Of a stretch of 62,960 nucleotides of DNA, positions 15,181 to 23,651 are shown one piece after another. Made by a program: the position numbers and the translations under genes. The stretch comes from Streptomyces sp. DI166 (GTDB taxonomy: Bacteria > Actinomycetota > Actinomycetes > Streptomycetales > Streptomycetaceae): positions 1 through 62,960 of the forward strand of contig NZ_FLSP01000045.1 of assembly GCF_900091315.1 (NCBI RefSeq), written 5' to 3'. The notes below the pieces were generated by a model, which saw only the letters and a list, made by a program, of their open reading frames with translations, did no database searches and was not told the origin of the DNA. Position 1 is the stretch's first letter; the number at the start of each line of letters is the position of its first letter.

Positions 15181-16443
15181 GTGCGCCAGCTCTCCACCCT
15201 GGGCGGTTGCACCCACCCGATCCGCCTCGACGGCCACCGCACCGAGTACGACATCGACACCACGACCGGAGAGATCGGCCGCGTCCTCCGCCACCTCGAC
15301 TCGGCCGCCCTCCCCGCCGCGCAGCTCCTGGTCCGCTGCAACAACCGCCGCACCACCCGCTGTGCGGCCTGCGCCGAGGTCTACCGCCGCGACACCTTCC
15401 ACCTGATCACCGCCGGACTCCGAGGCGGCAAGGGCACCCCCGAACAGGTCGCCGCCCACCCCCGCGTCTTCGCCACCTTCACCGCCCCCAGCTTCGGCCC
15501 GGTCCACAACTGCCCCTCCACCGGCCGCCCCTGCCGCTGCGGCACCCACCACGACCAGGACGAAACCGCCCTCGGCACACCGCTCGACCCCGACACCTAC
15601 GACTACGAAGCAGCCGTCCTCTGGAACGCCCACGCCGGACAGCTCTGGCGCCGCTTCTCCACCTACCTGCGCCGCGAGGTCGCCAAGCGCGCGGGCCTCT
15701 CCCAGCGGCGGTTCCGCGAACACGCCCGCGTCTCCTTCGCCAAGGTCGCCGAGTACCAAAAGCGCGGCGCCGTCCACTTCCACGCCGTCATACGCCTTGA
15801 CGGCCCCGGCGGCGGCAACACCCCACCCCCACCCTGGGCAACCGCCGAACTCCTCACCGACGCCATCAAGGCCGCCGCGACCAAGGTCCGCGTGGACGGC
15901 CCGACCATCGACGGCCGGGCCCACACCTTCACCTTCGGCCGCCAACTCGACATCCGCACGATCCGCTCCGCCGACTTCACCGGCGGCGAGGAGCTGACCG
16001 AGCGTGCGGTCGCCGCGTACATCGCCAAGTACGCCACCAAGGGCGCCGAAACGGCGACGGGAGCCCTCGACCGCCCGCTGAAGTTCGCCGCGGAACTCGC
16101 CCAGCTCGACATCAGCGACCACGCCCGCCGCCTGATCCGCACTGCCTGGACTCTCGGCGCCCGCAAGAGCCTCGAACACCTCCGCCTGCGCGCCTGGGCC
16201 CACATGCTCGGCTTCCGCGGCCACTTCTCCACCAAGTCCCGCCGCTACTCGACCACCCTCGGCGCGCTCCGCAACGCCCGCGCCGAATGGCGCCGCGCCC
16301 AAGCAACCGCCGACGAACCCGAGACGACGACATACGTCCTCGCCCACTGGGCGTTCGCCGGAACCGGCCTGTCCGACGCCGAAGCCTGGCTGGCCGCATC
16401 TCTCGAACCCGCCCCCGGAACGGAAGGAGAACCCACCACATGA
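15181..16443 (+). CDS. RepSA-like replication initiator (rolling-circle type)
   Basis: A 420-residue replication initiator of the pSAM2 RepSA type. HUH-superfamily signs are the histidine pair in GAVHFHAVIRL (residues about 199-201) and the Tyr-containing YIAKYATKG (Tyr 280 and 284), the expected nicking Tyr region. Cys motifs (CNNRR..CAACAEVYRRD; CPSTGRPCRC) form a likely zinc site in the N-terminal part. The GTG at 15181 has no good ribosome site. In-frame homology-like sequence (FTRTTPPPLPELANLASDGK) extends 25 codons upstream to an ATC at 15106 set six bases after AAGGAGAAC, where a start codon is expected. Either ATC is used or the normal start has been mutated. Its stop overlaps the ATG of xis (ATGA). 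Confidence 0.85.
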   Translation: MRQLSTLGGCTHPIRLDGHRTEYDIDTTTGEIGRVLRHLDSAALPAAQLLVRCNNRRTTRCAACAEVYRRDTFHLITAGLRGGKGTPEQVAAHPRVFATFTAPSFGPVHNCPSTGRPCRCGTHHDQDETALGTPLDPDTYDYEAAVLWNAHAGQLWRRFSTYLRREVAKRAGLSQRRFREHARVSFAKVAEYQKRGAVHFHAVIRLDGPGGGNTPPPPWATAELLTDAIKAAATKVRVDGPTIDGRAHTFTFGRQLDIRTIRSADFTGGEELTERAVAAYIAKYATKGAETATGALDRPLKFAAELAQLDISDHARRLIRTAWTLGARKSLEHLRLRAWAHMLGFRGHFSTKSRRYSTTLGALRNARAEWRRAQATADEPETTTYVLAHWAFAGTGLSDAEAWLAASLEPAPGTEGEPTT

Positions 16444-16652
16444 ACGACCGGTACCTGTCCGTCGACCAGGTGGCCGAGCTGCTCGGCACGACCGCGCGCT
16501 TTCCCCGGCGGCTGATCGAGGAACGGCGCATCCGGTACGTGAAGATCGGTCGGCACGTGCGTATCCCGCAGAGCGCGCTTGAGGAGTTCATCAGGTCCCG
16601 CACGGTCGAGCCGCTGAGGCGACCCCGCCCGAGGTACGGGAGGGCTGCCTGA
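16440..16652 (+). CDS. xis: Excisionase (Xis), MerR-like helix-turn-helix
   Basis: A 70-residue DNA-binding protein with a winged MerR/Xis-type helix-turn-helix: YLSVDQVAELLGTTARFPRRL, then RRIRYVKIGRHVRIPQSALEEFI. In AICEs Xis bends att DNA and directs the integrase toward excision. It overlaps rep by four bases (ATGA) and the integrase by one (TGATG), so rep, xis and int are translated as one coupled unit, a hallmark of pSAM2-like elements. Confidence 0.87.
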   Translation: MNDRYLSVDQVAELLGTTARFPRRLIEERRIRYVKIGRHVRIPQSALEEFIRSRTVEPLRRPRPRYGRAA

Positions 16653-17827
16653 TGGCCAACAAGAAGGGGAGGAGGCGCCGCTTCGGAGCGATCAGGAAGC
16701 TGCCGTCCGGCCGCTATCAAGCGCGCTATCCGGGCCCTGACGGCGTGATGCGACCGGCACCGGAAACCTTCGGGACGATCGCGGACGCCGACGACTGGCT
16801 TGCCGAGAAGCAGACAGAGATCCGGCGCGGAGACTGGCGAGACCCCGATGCGGGTTCGGTCAACTTCAAGGTCTACGCGGAGAAGTGGGTGGAGGAGCGG
16901 GAGCTGTCGGTTCTGACCGAGGACCTGTACCGCTACCTTCTGGACGACCACATACTTCCCGTCTTCGGTGAGTCCGACCTCGACGAGATCACCGCGCCTC
17001 TGGTCCGCGAATGGCGTGCCGAGCGCCTTCGTACGACCAGGGCCAAGACCACGACCGCCAAGGCTTACCGGCTGCTCAAGAGCATCATGGAGACGGCCGT
17101 GGACGACGACTTGATCAAGCGCAACCCGTGCCGGATCAAGGGCGCGGGGAAGGAGAAGGCGGCCGAACGGCGCATCGCCACCGTCGCTCAGGTCGACGCC
17201 CTTGCCGATCAGCTCGGTCCGCGCTGGCGCCTGATGGTCTACCTCGGTGCGTACGGTCCGCTCCGCCCCGAGGAGCTGGCCGGCCTCCGCCGCCGGGACG
17301 TCGACGTCGAGCGCCTGAAGATCACAGTACGTGTCGCCGAACCTGAACGGACGAACGGTCGTCGCGCCCCTGGCGACACCAAGTCAGCGGCCGGTACCCG
17401 GACTATCCATCTCCCTGAGTTCCTGCGCCCGGAGCTGCGGATCCACATGGAGCTGTTCGCGGGTAAGGGGCCCGATGGTCTGGTCTTCCTCGGCGAGAAG
17501 GGTGCTCCTTTCCGCCGCAGCACCTTCGGGCGTAAGTGGCGCAAGGCCCGCACGGTCGTCGGTGTTCCCGCGGGCTTCCGTTTCTACGACCTTCGTCACA
17601 CCGGGCACACGCTCTCGACCCGGTCGGGCGCCACTCTCAAGGACACGATGGTGCGTGCAGGGCAGTCCTCCGAGAAGGCGGCGCTGATCTATCAGCACTC
17701 CGACGACGAACGACAGCAGGAAGTTGCTGCCGGACTCGACGCGACCGTACGCAAGGCACGCCAGGAAGCTGCTGCGGCCGAGTCGGATGATCAGCGTTCT
17801 GGCACGAATCTGGCACGCGGCGACTGA
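16652..17827 (+). CDS. int: Site-specific tyrosine recombinase (integrase)
   Basis: A 391-residue phage-type integrase that recombines the element with the 3' end of tRNA-Gly. The N-terminal AP2-like arm (GRYQARYPGPDGVMRPAPETF) is followed by a SAM-like core-binding domain (EKWVEERELSVLTEDLYRYL) and the catalytic domain. Catalytic residues are Arg in GPLRPEELAGLRR, the R-H block FYDLRHTGHT (with Tyr where many have His) and the nucleophile Tyr in LIYQHSDDERQQ. The gene ends 50 bases before the att core. Unlike the remnant at 1-560 it has no lesion, so integration and excision functions may persist. Confidence 0.93.
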   Translation: MANKKGRRRRFGAIRKLPSGRYQARYPGPDGVMRPAPETFGTIADADDWLAEKQTEIRRGDWRDPDAGSVNFKVYAEKWVEERELSVLTEDLYRYLLDDHILPVFGESDLDEITAPLVREWRAERLRTTRAKTTTAKAYRLLKSIMETAVDDDLIKRNPCRIKGAGKEKAAERRIATVAQVDALADQLGPRWRLMVYLGAYGPLRPEELAGLRRRDVDVERLKITVRVAEPERTNGRRAPGDTKSAAGTRTIHLPEFLRPELRIHMELFAGKGPDGLVFLGEKGAPFRRSTFGRKWRKARTVVGVPAGFRFYDLRHTGHTLSTRSGATLKDTMVRAGQSSEKAALIYQHSDDERQQEVAAGLDATVRKARQEAAAAESDDQRSGTNLARGD

Positions 17828-17844
17828 TCGCATCGGACAGCAAA

Positions 17845-17871
17845 AGGGCCCAGGTCTCTGACCTGGGCCTT
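17845..17871. terminator. Bidirectional terminator between int and tRNA-Gly
   Basis: A stem of about 12 bp (AGGGCCCAGGTC against GACCTGGGCCTT, one wobble) with the 3-nt loop TCT. It serves the integrase on one strand and lies just beyond the tRNA 3' end on the other. Confidence 0.75.
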
Positions 17872-17876
17872 CTTCG

Positions 17877-17923
17877 TGGAGCGGGTGACGAGAATCGAAC
17901 TCGCGCTCTCAGCTTGGGAAGCT
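17877..17923. repeat. Attachment site copy within tRNA-Gly (47-bp direct repeat)
   Basis: Identical to 1242-1288. It covers the tRNA 3' end from the encoded CCA through the T arm and variable region into the anticodon arm. Integration therefore keeps a functional tRNA on this side. Confidence 0.92.
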
Positions 17924-17950
17924 GATGTTCTACCATTAAACTACACCCGC
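17877..17950 (-). tRNA. tRNA-Gly (anticodon CCC), CCA encoded
   Basis: Read on the minus strand the gene begins GCGGGTGTAGTTTAATGGTA and ends CACCCGCTCCA. The acceptor stem GCGGGTG/CACCCGC is perfect, the anticodon loop is CTTCCCAAG giving CCC, and the T loop contains TTCGATT. It is the target of the adjacent integrase. Confidence 0.96.
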
Positions 17951-18226
17951 GTAAGACGCCGACCGGAGTCGGTGTCCGACTGCTCGCTCACTTTACCTCA
18001 TGGCTGGCCCCCGGTGCTCGGACCCCGGGGGCCTGACTGGTTTTCAGGGGTGGGATGCGGCTGCGGGGGGCCGGAGTTGGGGCGTACGGTGGGGGGCGCG
18101 TAGAGGGTCTGGGCGGGATCGGAGTGCCGCCTGGAGGGGCGTCCCTTTCATCCCGTAATGTGGGGCTTCGTCACCCGGCGGGCAGCAGCCGGGTGCGGCT
18201 CTTGGGGAAGGGACTCAAAGGACTTG

Positions 18227-18385
18227 ATGGAGCGCACCGTCGTCCAGTGTGCCGATGGGCACGTGTTCAGCACCGCCTCGTTCCCGATGCAGCAGGCCGA
18301 GCGGCTCGGTCCCGGACGGCTGGTCCGGTGTCCGCGCTGTGCCCGGCTGCGCAGTGTCGTGCCGGTGGCCCTGGAGAAGCGGTAG
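18227..18385 (+). CDS. Small conserved zinc-ribbon-like protein
   Basis: A 52-residue protein: MERTVVQCADGHVFSTASFP, then QAERLGPGRLVRCPRC and a short tail. The single Cys-x4-His (CADGH) and CPRC pair could bind one zinc ion. I start at ATG 18227, where the family-like sequence begins, with CAAAGGAC upstream; the open frame extends to 18158 without conserved character. It lies in the chromosomal flank just ahead of dcd. Function unknown. Confidence 0.6.
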   Translation: MERTVVQCADGHVFSTASFPMQQAERLGPGRLVRCPRCARLRSVVPVALEKR

Positions 18386-18455
18386 GAAGAGGGAGTACCA
18401 GGCGCGCGGTGCCGTCCGATTCGGTCGGTCCGCGCGCCTTGCGTATCCTCGGGAC

Positions 18456-19031
18456 GTGCTTCTCTCAGACAAGGACATCCGGGCCGAGATCGACGCCGGG
18501 CGGGTACGGATCGATCCCTATGACGAATCCATGGTGCAGCCGTCGAGCATCGATGTGCGGCTGGACCGCTATTTCCGGGTGTTCGAGAATCACCGGTACC
18601 CCCACATCGACCCCTCCATCGAGCAGGCCGACCTGACGCGGCTGGTGGAGCCCGAGGGGGACGAGCCGTTCATCCTGCACCCCGGTGAGTTCGTGCTCGC
18701 CTCCACGTACGAGGTCATCTCCCTGCCCGACGATCTCGCGTCGCGGCTGGAGGGGAAGAGTTCGCTGGGGCGGCTCGGGCTGGTGACGCATTCCACCGCC
18801 GGGTTCATCGATCCCGGGTTCTCCGGGCACGTGACCCTTGAGCTGAGCAACCTCGCCACCCTTCCGATCAAGCTCTGGCCGGGGATGAAGATCGGGCAGC
18901 TGTGCATGTTCCGGCTCAGCTCGCCCGCCGAGTTCCCCTACGGCAGCGAGCGCTACGGCTCCCGCTACCAGGGGCAGCGCGGGCCCACCGCCTCCCGGTC
19001 CTACCTCAACTTCCACCGGACGCAGGTGTGA
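18456..19031 (+). CDS. dcd: dCTP deaminase
   Basis: Converts dCTP to dUTP (or, in bifunctional members, to dUMP) in the synthesis of dTTP. The 191-residue product starts at GTG 18456 (MLLSDKDIRAEIDAGRVRIDPYD) and has the family core QPSSIDVRLD, LEGKSSLGRLGL and TAGFIDPGFSGHVTLELSN, with the catalytic Glu and nucleotide-binding Ser/Arg residues, plus the C-terminal YQGQRGPTAS that closes over the triphosphate. It lies beside the AICE insertion site, three bases from the phosphoribosyltransferase gene. Confidence 0.95.
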   Translation: MLLSDKDIRAEIDAGRVRIDPYDESMVQPSSIDVRLDRYFRVFENHRYPHIDPSIEQADLTRLVEPEGDEPFILHPGEFVLASTYEVISLPDDLASRLEGKSSLGRLGLVTHSTAGFIDPGFSGHVTLELSNLATLPIKLWPGMKIGQLCMFRLSSPAEFPYGSERYGSRYQGQRGPTASRSYLNFHRTQV

Positions 19032-19033
19032 GC

Positions 19034-19534
19034 ATGAGCAGCGACGTACGCGAGAACCTCACCTACGAACGGTTCGGCGCCGCCGTACGCGAGCTCGCCC
19101 AGACCATCGCCGACGACGGCTACGAGCCCGACATCGTGCTCTCCATCGCCCGCGGTGGCGTCTTCGTCGCCGGCGGACTCGCCTACGCGCTCGACTGCAA
19201 GAACATCCATCTCGTGAACGTCGAGTTCTATACCGGGGTGGGGACCACGCTGGAGATGCCTGTCATGCTCGCTCCCGTCCCCAACGCCATCGACTTCTCC
19301 GACAAGAAGGTCCTGATCACCGACGACGTCGCCGACACCGGCAAGACGCTCAAGCTGGTCCATGACTTCTGCCTCGACCACGTCGCCGAGGTCCGCTCCG
19401 CCGTCATCTACGAGAAGTCCCACTCCCTCGTGAAGTGCGAGTACGTCTGGAAGCGGACGGACGACTGGATCAACTTCCCGTGGAGTGTCGAGCCCCCCGC
19501 GGTGAAGCGGAAAGGGCAGGTTCTCGACGCCTGA
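19034..19534 (+). CDS. Purine/xanthine-type phosphoribosyltransferase
   Basis: A 166-residue type I phosphoribosyltransferase, which joins a free nucleobase to PRPP in salvage. The PRPP-binding loop is VLITDDVADTGKTL (about residues 96-109) and the Arg of LSIARGG is the substrate-side loop. ATG 19034 follows dcd after two bases, suggesting a shared transcript in nucleotide metabolism. The size resembles Gpt-like or hypoxanthine-type enzymes; the base specificity is not readable from the sequence. A terminator follows. Confidence 0.88.
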   Translation: MSSDVRENLTYERFGAAVRELAQTIADDGYEPDIVLSIARGGVFVAGGLAYALDCKNIHLVNVEFYTGVGTTLEMPVMLAPVPNAIDFSDKKVLITDDVADTGKTLKLVHDFCLDHVAEVRSAVIYEKSHSLVKCEYVWKRTDDWINFPWSVEPPAVKRKGQVLDA

Positions 19535-19570
19535 CAGGGCCTGGCGATGAGAAGGAAGCGAAAAGGAAGG

Positions 19571-19597
19571 GCTCCCGCGCGGTATACGTGCGGGAGT
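19571..19597. terminator. Terminator after the phosphoribosyltransferase gene
   Basis: GCTCCCGC and GCGGGAG form a stem around GCGGTATACGT, followed by TCCTTTCT. It separates this gene from the convergent Yip1 gene. Confidence 0.6.
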
Positions 19598-19619
19598 CCT
19601 TTCTGCGTTCCGGGGGCTT

Positions 19620-20492
19620 CTAGAACGTTCCCAGCTTCACGATCGACAGCAGTGCCGCCAGTTGGATCGCTGACGCGCCCAGGGCCTTTGGCCAGGGGAG
19701 GTCGTGGCTGCGGGAGACCATCATCGTGAGGAGGGCGCCGGCCGCCACCCAGGTCGCCCAGCCGAGGATCTGGACGAAGCCCGCGTCGCCGCCGAAGAAC
19801 ATGGCGACGACCAGGCGGGGGGCGTCCGTGAGGGACATGATCAGCATGGAGAGGCCGACCGTGGGCTGCCAGGCGCCGTTGCCGCCGAGCTGGCGGGCCA
19901 GGGTGTGGGTGACCACGCCCAGGATGAAGGCGGACAGCATCATCGCGGCGGCCGTCGTCAGGACGATCGGGACCGCGTTGGAGAGGGTCGCGTTGATCGC
20001 GTCGTCGCGGGCCTCGTCGAAGCCGAAGACCGCGAGCATGCCGTAGAGGAACGTCACGATCAGGGCGGGGCCCCAGACCGTGTAGTCCCGCATCTGGAGG
20101 AACGTGCGGTCCGGGGAGAGGAAGATTCCCTTCAGCAGGTCCTTCCAGTGCAGGCGAGGGCCGACCGGGGCCGCGCCCGCCTGGTAGGTCTGGGCCTGGT
20201 TGTAGGGGTCGTCGTGGACCGAGAACGCCTGGGTGTGACCCGGGTTGTTCGCCGCGTACGGGTCCGGGCCGCCGCCGTGGGCGTGCGGGTGGTGTCCGCC
20301 GTCGCCGAAGTACTCCGGTTCGCCGTGGCCGCCATGGCCGCCGTAGGCGCCATGGCCGGCCTGACCTCCGTACCCGGCTCCCTGCGGGGGGTAGCCGTAC
20401 GACGGGGCCTGCTGCCCGTACGGAGGTTGCTGCGGTTGCCCTTGCGGGGTCCGGTTGTCCCGGCCTCCGCGTCCCATCCTGAATCCAGCCAC
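19620..20492 (-). CDS. Yip1-family membrane protein with Tyr/Gly/Pro-rich N terminus
   Basis: An integral membrane protein of about 290 residues. The first 120 residues are low complexity, rich in Gly, Tyr, Pro, Gln and His (GYGGQAGHGAYGGHGGHG). After LHWKDLLKGIFLSPDRTFLQM come about five hydrophobic helices (GPALIVTFLYGMLAVFGF; PIVLTTAAAMMLSAFILGV; GLSMLIMSLTD; ILGWATWVAAGALLTMMV; ASAIQLAALLSIV). The layout matches Yip1-domain proteins common beside dcd in Streptomyces. The GTG at 20492 is my choice; an ATG at 20477 is equally possible and the frame stays open to 20573. Function unknown. Confidence 0.8.
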   Translation of the reverse strand: MAGFRMGRGGRDNRTPQGQPQQPPYGQQAPSYGYPPQGAGYGGQAGHGAYGGHGGHGEPEYFGDGGHHPHAHGGGPDPYAANNPGHTQAFSVHDDPYNQAQTYQAGAAPVGPRLHWKDLLKGIFLSPDRTFLQMRDYTVWGPALIVTFLYGMLAVFGFDEARDDAINATLSNAVPIVLTTAAAMMLSAFILGVVTHTLARQLGGNGAWQPTVGLSMLIMSLTDAPRLVVAMFFGGDAGFVQILGWATWVAAGALLTMMVSRSHDLPWPKALGASAIQLAALLSIVKLGTF

Positions 20493-20678
20493 GTCTTCGA
20501 ACGTACCTGGTCCCGGAGAGTGACGTGCCGGGCCCGGCGTTTCGGGCTCGGCTTTGCGGCCGAGCTGTGACATCCCCTAAGGGGGGATTGGGGGTTGGCT
20601 CCGGGGGCGCTCGCTCAACCGTCGCCCGCAGACCTCTCTGCGGAGCTCCCGGCATACCTTCCCGCGGATCTCCCCGCC

Positions 20679-22004
20679 TCAGTGCGTGAACGGGCCGCTG
20701 AACCCCGGGAGGGTGAAGCCACCCGTCACCGACGGTCCCCGCAGCACCACCGAGGTGTCCGCGCCGCCGCCGATCCCCACGTCCGCCTTGCCGTCGTGGG
20801 TCACGTCACGCAGTCGTACGGTGTGCCCGAAGGCGGCGTACTCCTGCGCCGGGCCGGTGACCGTCTGCGGGATCCAGGAGGAGCGGGTGCCCGTCAGGCC
20901 GCCGGGGCCGCCGCGGAACAGGGTCACCCCGCCCTGGTCCTCGTTGCCGCCGACGTCCTCGTGCGGGACGCCCACCGCGAGGTCGGCGTAGCCGTCGCCG
21001 TCGACGTCCCCGGCCGCGAGGGCGTAGCCGAAGTTGTCGTCCGCCTCCGGGCTGCCGGCGACCCCGGAGCTGGCCTGGTTGTACATCATCGAGCCGCTCG
21101 GGCCCGAGGACGTGCCGCGCCAGACCAGGAGTGAGCCCTTGCCGTCGTGGGAGTCGGGGCGGCCGAAGGCGATGTCGCCGTAGCCGTTCTTGTCGAAGTC
21201 GCCGATCACGGCGTTCGTCGCGGTGACCGTCTTGGACGGGCCCGAGGTCAGGCCGCCGGAGCTGCCCTTGAGGTACCAGGCGCGGTGGACCGGCTGGTTG
21301 TTGACGAACTGCTCGCCGAGGATCACCAGGTCGGTCTTGCCGTCGCCGTTGACCTTGCCTGCCGCGAGGCCGTACGAGTACCAGCCCGCGTCCACCTTGT
21401 CGATCTTGGAGACGGTGCCGGTACCGCCGGACTTCTTGAAGGAGCCGCGGTACAGCCAGGCCTCCGAGCCGCCGATCACCGCGAGGTCGGGCGAGCCGTC
21501 CCCGGTGAAGTCGCCGGTGGCGACATCGCTGCCGAAGTGGCCGTGCGCGCCGGACTTCGGGGTCACACTCGTGCCACCGGACAGGCCGGAGGCGGAGCCC
21601 CACACGATGGTCACCGAGCCGCGGTAGCGCTTGCTGCCCACGTGCTCGGTCGGGTTGCCGACGACCAGGTCGGCGTAGCCGTCCTTGTTCAGGTCGGCGC
21701 TGGCCAGGGAGGCGCCGAACTGGTCGTCCTCCTCGTCCGTGCCGGGGATGCCGGGGCTGTCCTGGTGGATGGACTTGGGGTGTGCGGTGTCGAGGCCGCT
21801 CGCGGTGCCGTAGACGACTGTGACGGTGCCGCCGGAGCGGTCGCCGTAGTTGACGCCGCCGTAGGCCACGTCGCGGTGGCCGTCGCCGTTGAAGTCGTCG
21901 TAGTGCTTGGCGACCGCCGCCGAGGCGGGGGCGGTCATGAGGAGCGGGGACACACCGGTCGCGAGGAGAGCGGTCGCGAGCGCGGCGGCCGTGCGTCTGG
22001 TCAT
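20679..22004 (-). CDS. Secreted FG-GAP/VCBS beta-propeller repeat protein
   Basis: A 441-residue exported protein with a Sec signal peptide (MTRRTAAALATALLATG ... APASA). Seven integrin-like FG-GAP repeats follow, each with a DxNxDGxxD calcium loop (DFNGDGHRD, DLNKDGYAD, DFTGDGSPD, KVNGDGKTD, DFDKNGYGD, DVDGDGYAD, DVTHDGKAD) and a following GxxxGG or YGxxSGL strand. Seven repeats predict a closed seven-bladed beta propeller, usually a binding scaffold. A paralogue of the same build follows at 22179-23651 on the same strand. Confidence 0.9.
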   Translation of the reverse strand: MTRRTAAALATALLATGVSPLLMTAPASAAVAKHYDDFNGDGHRDVAYGGVNYGDRSGGTVTVVYGTASGLDTAHPKSIHQDSPGIPGTDEEDDQFGASLASADLNKDGYADLVVGNPTEHVGSKRYRGSVTIVWGSASGLSGGTSVTPKSGAHGHFGSDVATGDFTGDGSPDLAVIGGSEAWLYRGSFKKSGGTGTVSKIDKVDAGWYSYGLAAGKVNGDGKTDLVILGEQFVNNQPVHRAWYLKGSSGGLTSGPSKTVTATNAVIGDFDKNGYGDIAFGRPDSHDGKGSLLVWRGTSSGPSGSMMYNQASSGVAGSPEADDNFGYALAAGDVDGDGYADLAVGVPHEDVGGNEDQGGVTLFRGGPGGLTGTRSSWIPQTVTGPAQEYAAFGHTVRLRDVTHDGKADVGIGGGADTSVVLRGPSVTGGFTLPGFSGPFTH

Positions 22005-22178
22005 GAGGAGGAACTCCTGTCCGTCCTGGTCGGTCCTGCTCGGTACGTCACTTGCCGAAGATCCAGCCGAACGTCGCGTTGTCCTTCAGGCCCGCGCCGG
22101 CCGCGTCGAGCGACAGGGTGCTCCGGTCGCGGGGGCCCGCACCCCGGGGCGCGGGCCCGTGAACGGCCGTACGGGTGC

Positions 22179-23651
22179 TCAGTCGGCGAAGTTGGCGCCG
22201 AAGTACGGGGAGCCGGTGGTGGCGACGCCCGCGGTGCTGGGGGAGACGGCGCGGGAGCCGGAGGTGGTGATCTTCGTGCCGTTGGAGGGCAGGTAGGTCA
22301 CCGCGCCGTTGCCCGCGTTCTCGGCGGAGCCGACGACCAGGTCGGCCTTGCCGTCGCCGTTGACGTCGTCGACCTTGAGGTCGATGCCGAAGCCGTCGTT
22401 GTCCTCGTTGGAGCCGGGGACGCCCGCGGAGTCCTGGGAGAAGGACTGGGCGCCGGAGGTGGTGTTCAGGCCGCTCGCGGTGCCGTAGAGGACCGTGACG
22501 GTGCCCGTGTCGACGTCGTCGCCGATGTTCTCGCCCGCGACACCGATGCCGAGGTCGAGGTAGCCGTCGCCGTTGATGTCGCCGAGGTCCAGCTCGTAGC
22601 CGAAGAAGTCGTTGCCCTCGGAGGTGCCGGGGACGTTGCCGGTGTCCTGGGTGATGCCGGTGGCCGTGCCGGGGCCGCTCGCGGTGCCGTACGTCACCCA
22701 GACCTTGCCGCCCTTGGCGGAGTCCGGGACGGTCGTGCCGTCCTCCAGGGTGGGGTTCCACTGGGCGCCGCTGACGATGTCGCCGTAGCCGTCGGCGTTG
22801 ATGTCGCCGATGGCGGTGATGATGCCGGGCTTGAGCTGCTTCAGGCCGGTCGTGGACAGGCCGGTGGCGGTGCCGGGGAGGTAGTAGTTGCGGTTCCAGC
22901 CGTACTCGGTCTCGGTCTCGAAGCCGTCGACGACCAGGTCGGTGCGGCCGTCGCCGTTGACGTCACCGGCGGACAGGTTGAGCGGTCCGCCCGCGTCCGA
23001 GCCCATGATCGGGGGCTTGACGGTGTACTTGCCGCCCGTGGCGCCGCCGGTGGTGAAGCCGCCCTTGAAGACGTACATGGTGGCCACGTTGGTGCCGACC
23101 GCGAGGTCGGTCCTCCCGTCGCCGTCGAAGTCGCCGGCGGCGAGGTTCTCGCCCCAGCGGTCGTGCTTGGAGGGGGCCGGGTCGGCGACGGTGGTGCCCT
23201 TGCCGGTGATGCCGGAGGCCGAGCCCCACAGGATCGCCAGGGTGCCGCCGTCCTTGTCGCTGCCGACGTCCTCGCCCGCGGAACCGACGGCGATGTCGTC
23301 GTAGCCGTCGCCGTTGAAGTCGCCGTAGGCGGTGTCGTAGCCGAAGCGGTCGCCGGCCTCGGAGGAGCCCGGGGTGCCGGTGGTGTTCTGGCTGATGGTG
23401 TGGCGCTTGGCAGCCGACACGCCGGTCGCGGTGCCGTAGAGGACGACCACCTGGCCGGCCTGCTTCCTGCCGCTCACGTAGGCGCCGTCGGCGGAGAAGG
23501 CGACATCGCCGATGCCGTCGCCGTTGAAGTCGGCCTTGGGGACGGCGGTGGAGTTCGCGGCCGTCGCGGTGGCGGCCGTGAACGTCAGCATCCCGCCCGT
23601 AAGCGCGACGGCGGTGGCCGCGGCGAGGGCGAGGCGCAGGGGCTGGTGCAT
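22179..23651 (-). CDS. Secreted FG-GAP/VCBS beta-propeller repeat protein (paralogue)
   Basis: A 490-residue exported protein with signal peptide (MHQPLRLALAAATAVALTGG ... ATAAN) and FG-GAP repeats with Ca-binding loops (DFNGDGIGD, DFNGDGYDD, DFDGDGRTD, DVNGDGRTD, DINADGYGD, DINGDGYLD, DVNGDGKAD). AGGAGAAC precedes the ATG. It lies upstream of the other propeller gene on the same strand, separated by about 170 bases, and the two probably arose by duplication. Extracellular calcium-stabilised adhesion or ligand binding is inferred. Confidence 0.9.
   Translation of the reverse strand: MHQPLRLALAAATAVALTGGMLTFTAATATAANSTAVPKADFNGDGIGDVAFSADGAYVSGRKQAGQVVVLYGTATGVSAAKRHTISQNTTGTPGSSEAGDRFGYDTAYGDFNGDGYDDIAVGSAGEDVGSDKDGGTLAILWGSASGITGKGTTVADPAPSKHDRWGENLAAGDFDGDGRTDLAVGTNVATMYVFKGGFTTGGATGGKYTVKPPIMGSDAGGPLNLSAGDVNGDGRTDLVVDGFETETEYGWNRNYYLPGTATGLSTTGLKQLKPGIITAIGDINADGYGDIVSGAQWNPTLEDGTTVPDSAKGGKVWVTYGTASGPGTATGITQDTGNVPGTSEGNDFFGYELDLGDINGDGYLDLGIGVAGENIGDDVDTGTVTVLYGTASGLNTTSGAQSFSQDSAGVPGSNEDNDGFGIDLKVDDVNGDGKADLVVGSAENAGNGAVTYLPSNGTKITTSGSRAVSPSTAGVATTGSPYFGANFAD

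Larger units (their letters stand above)
1242..17923. mobile_element. pSAM2-type AICE integrated in tRNA-Gly, with restriction-modification cargo
   Basis: The element is bounded by the 47-bp direct repeats and carries the AICE module set in typical order: repressor, conjugation motor and Spd genes, replication initiator, excisionase, then integrase abutting the tRNA. The cargo next to the far att site is an XRE-type protein and a type III-like methyltransferase/helicase pair, later joined by an IS481-family insertion. Lesions that may immobilise it are a frameshift in Tra (near 12600) and the absence of a normal start at the expected N terminus of Rep. The unit excluding one att copy is about 16.6 kb, slightly above the usual 9-15 kb of plain AICEs, as expected for one carrying cargo and an IS. 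Confidence 0.9.
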
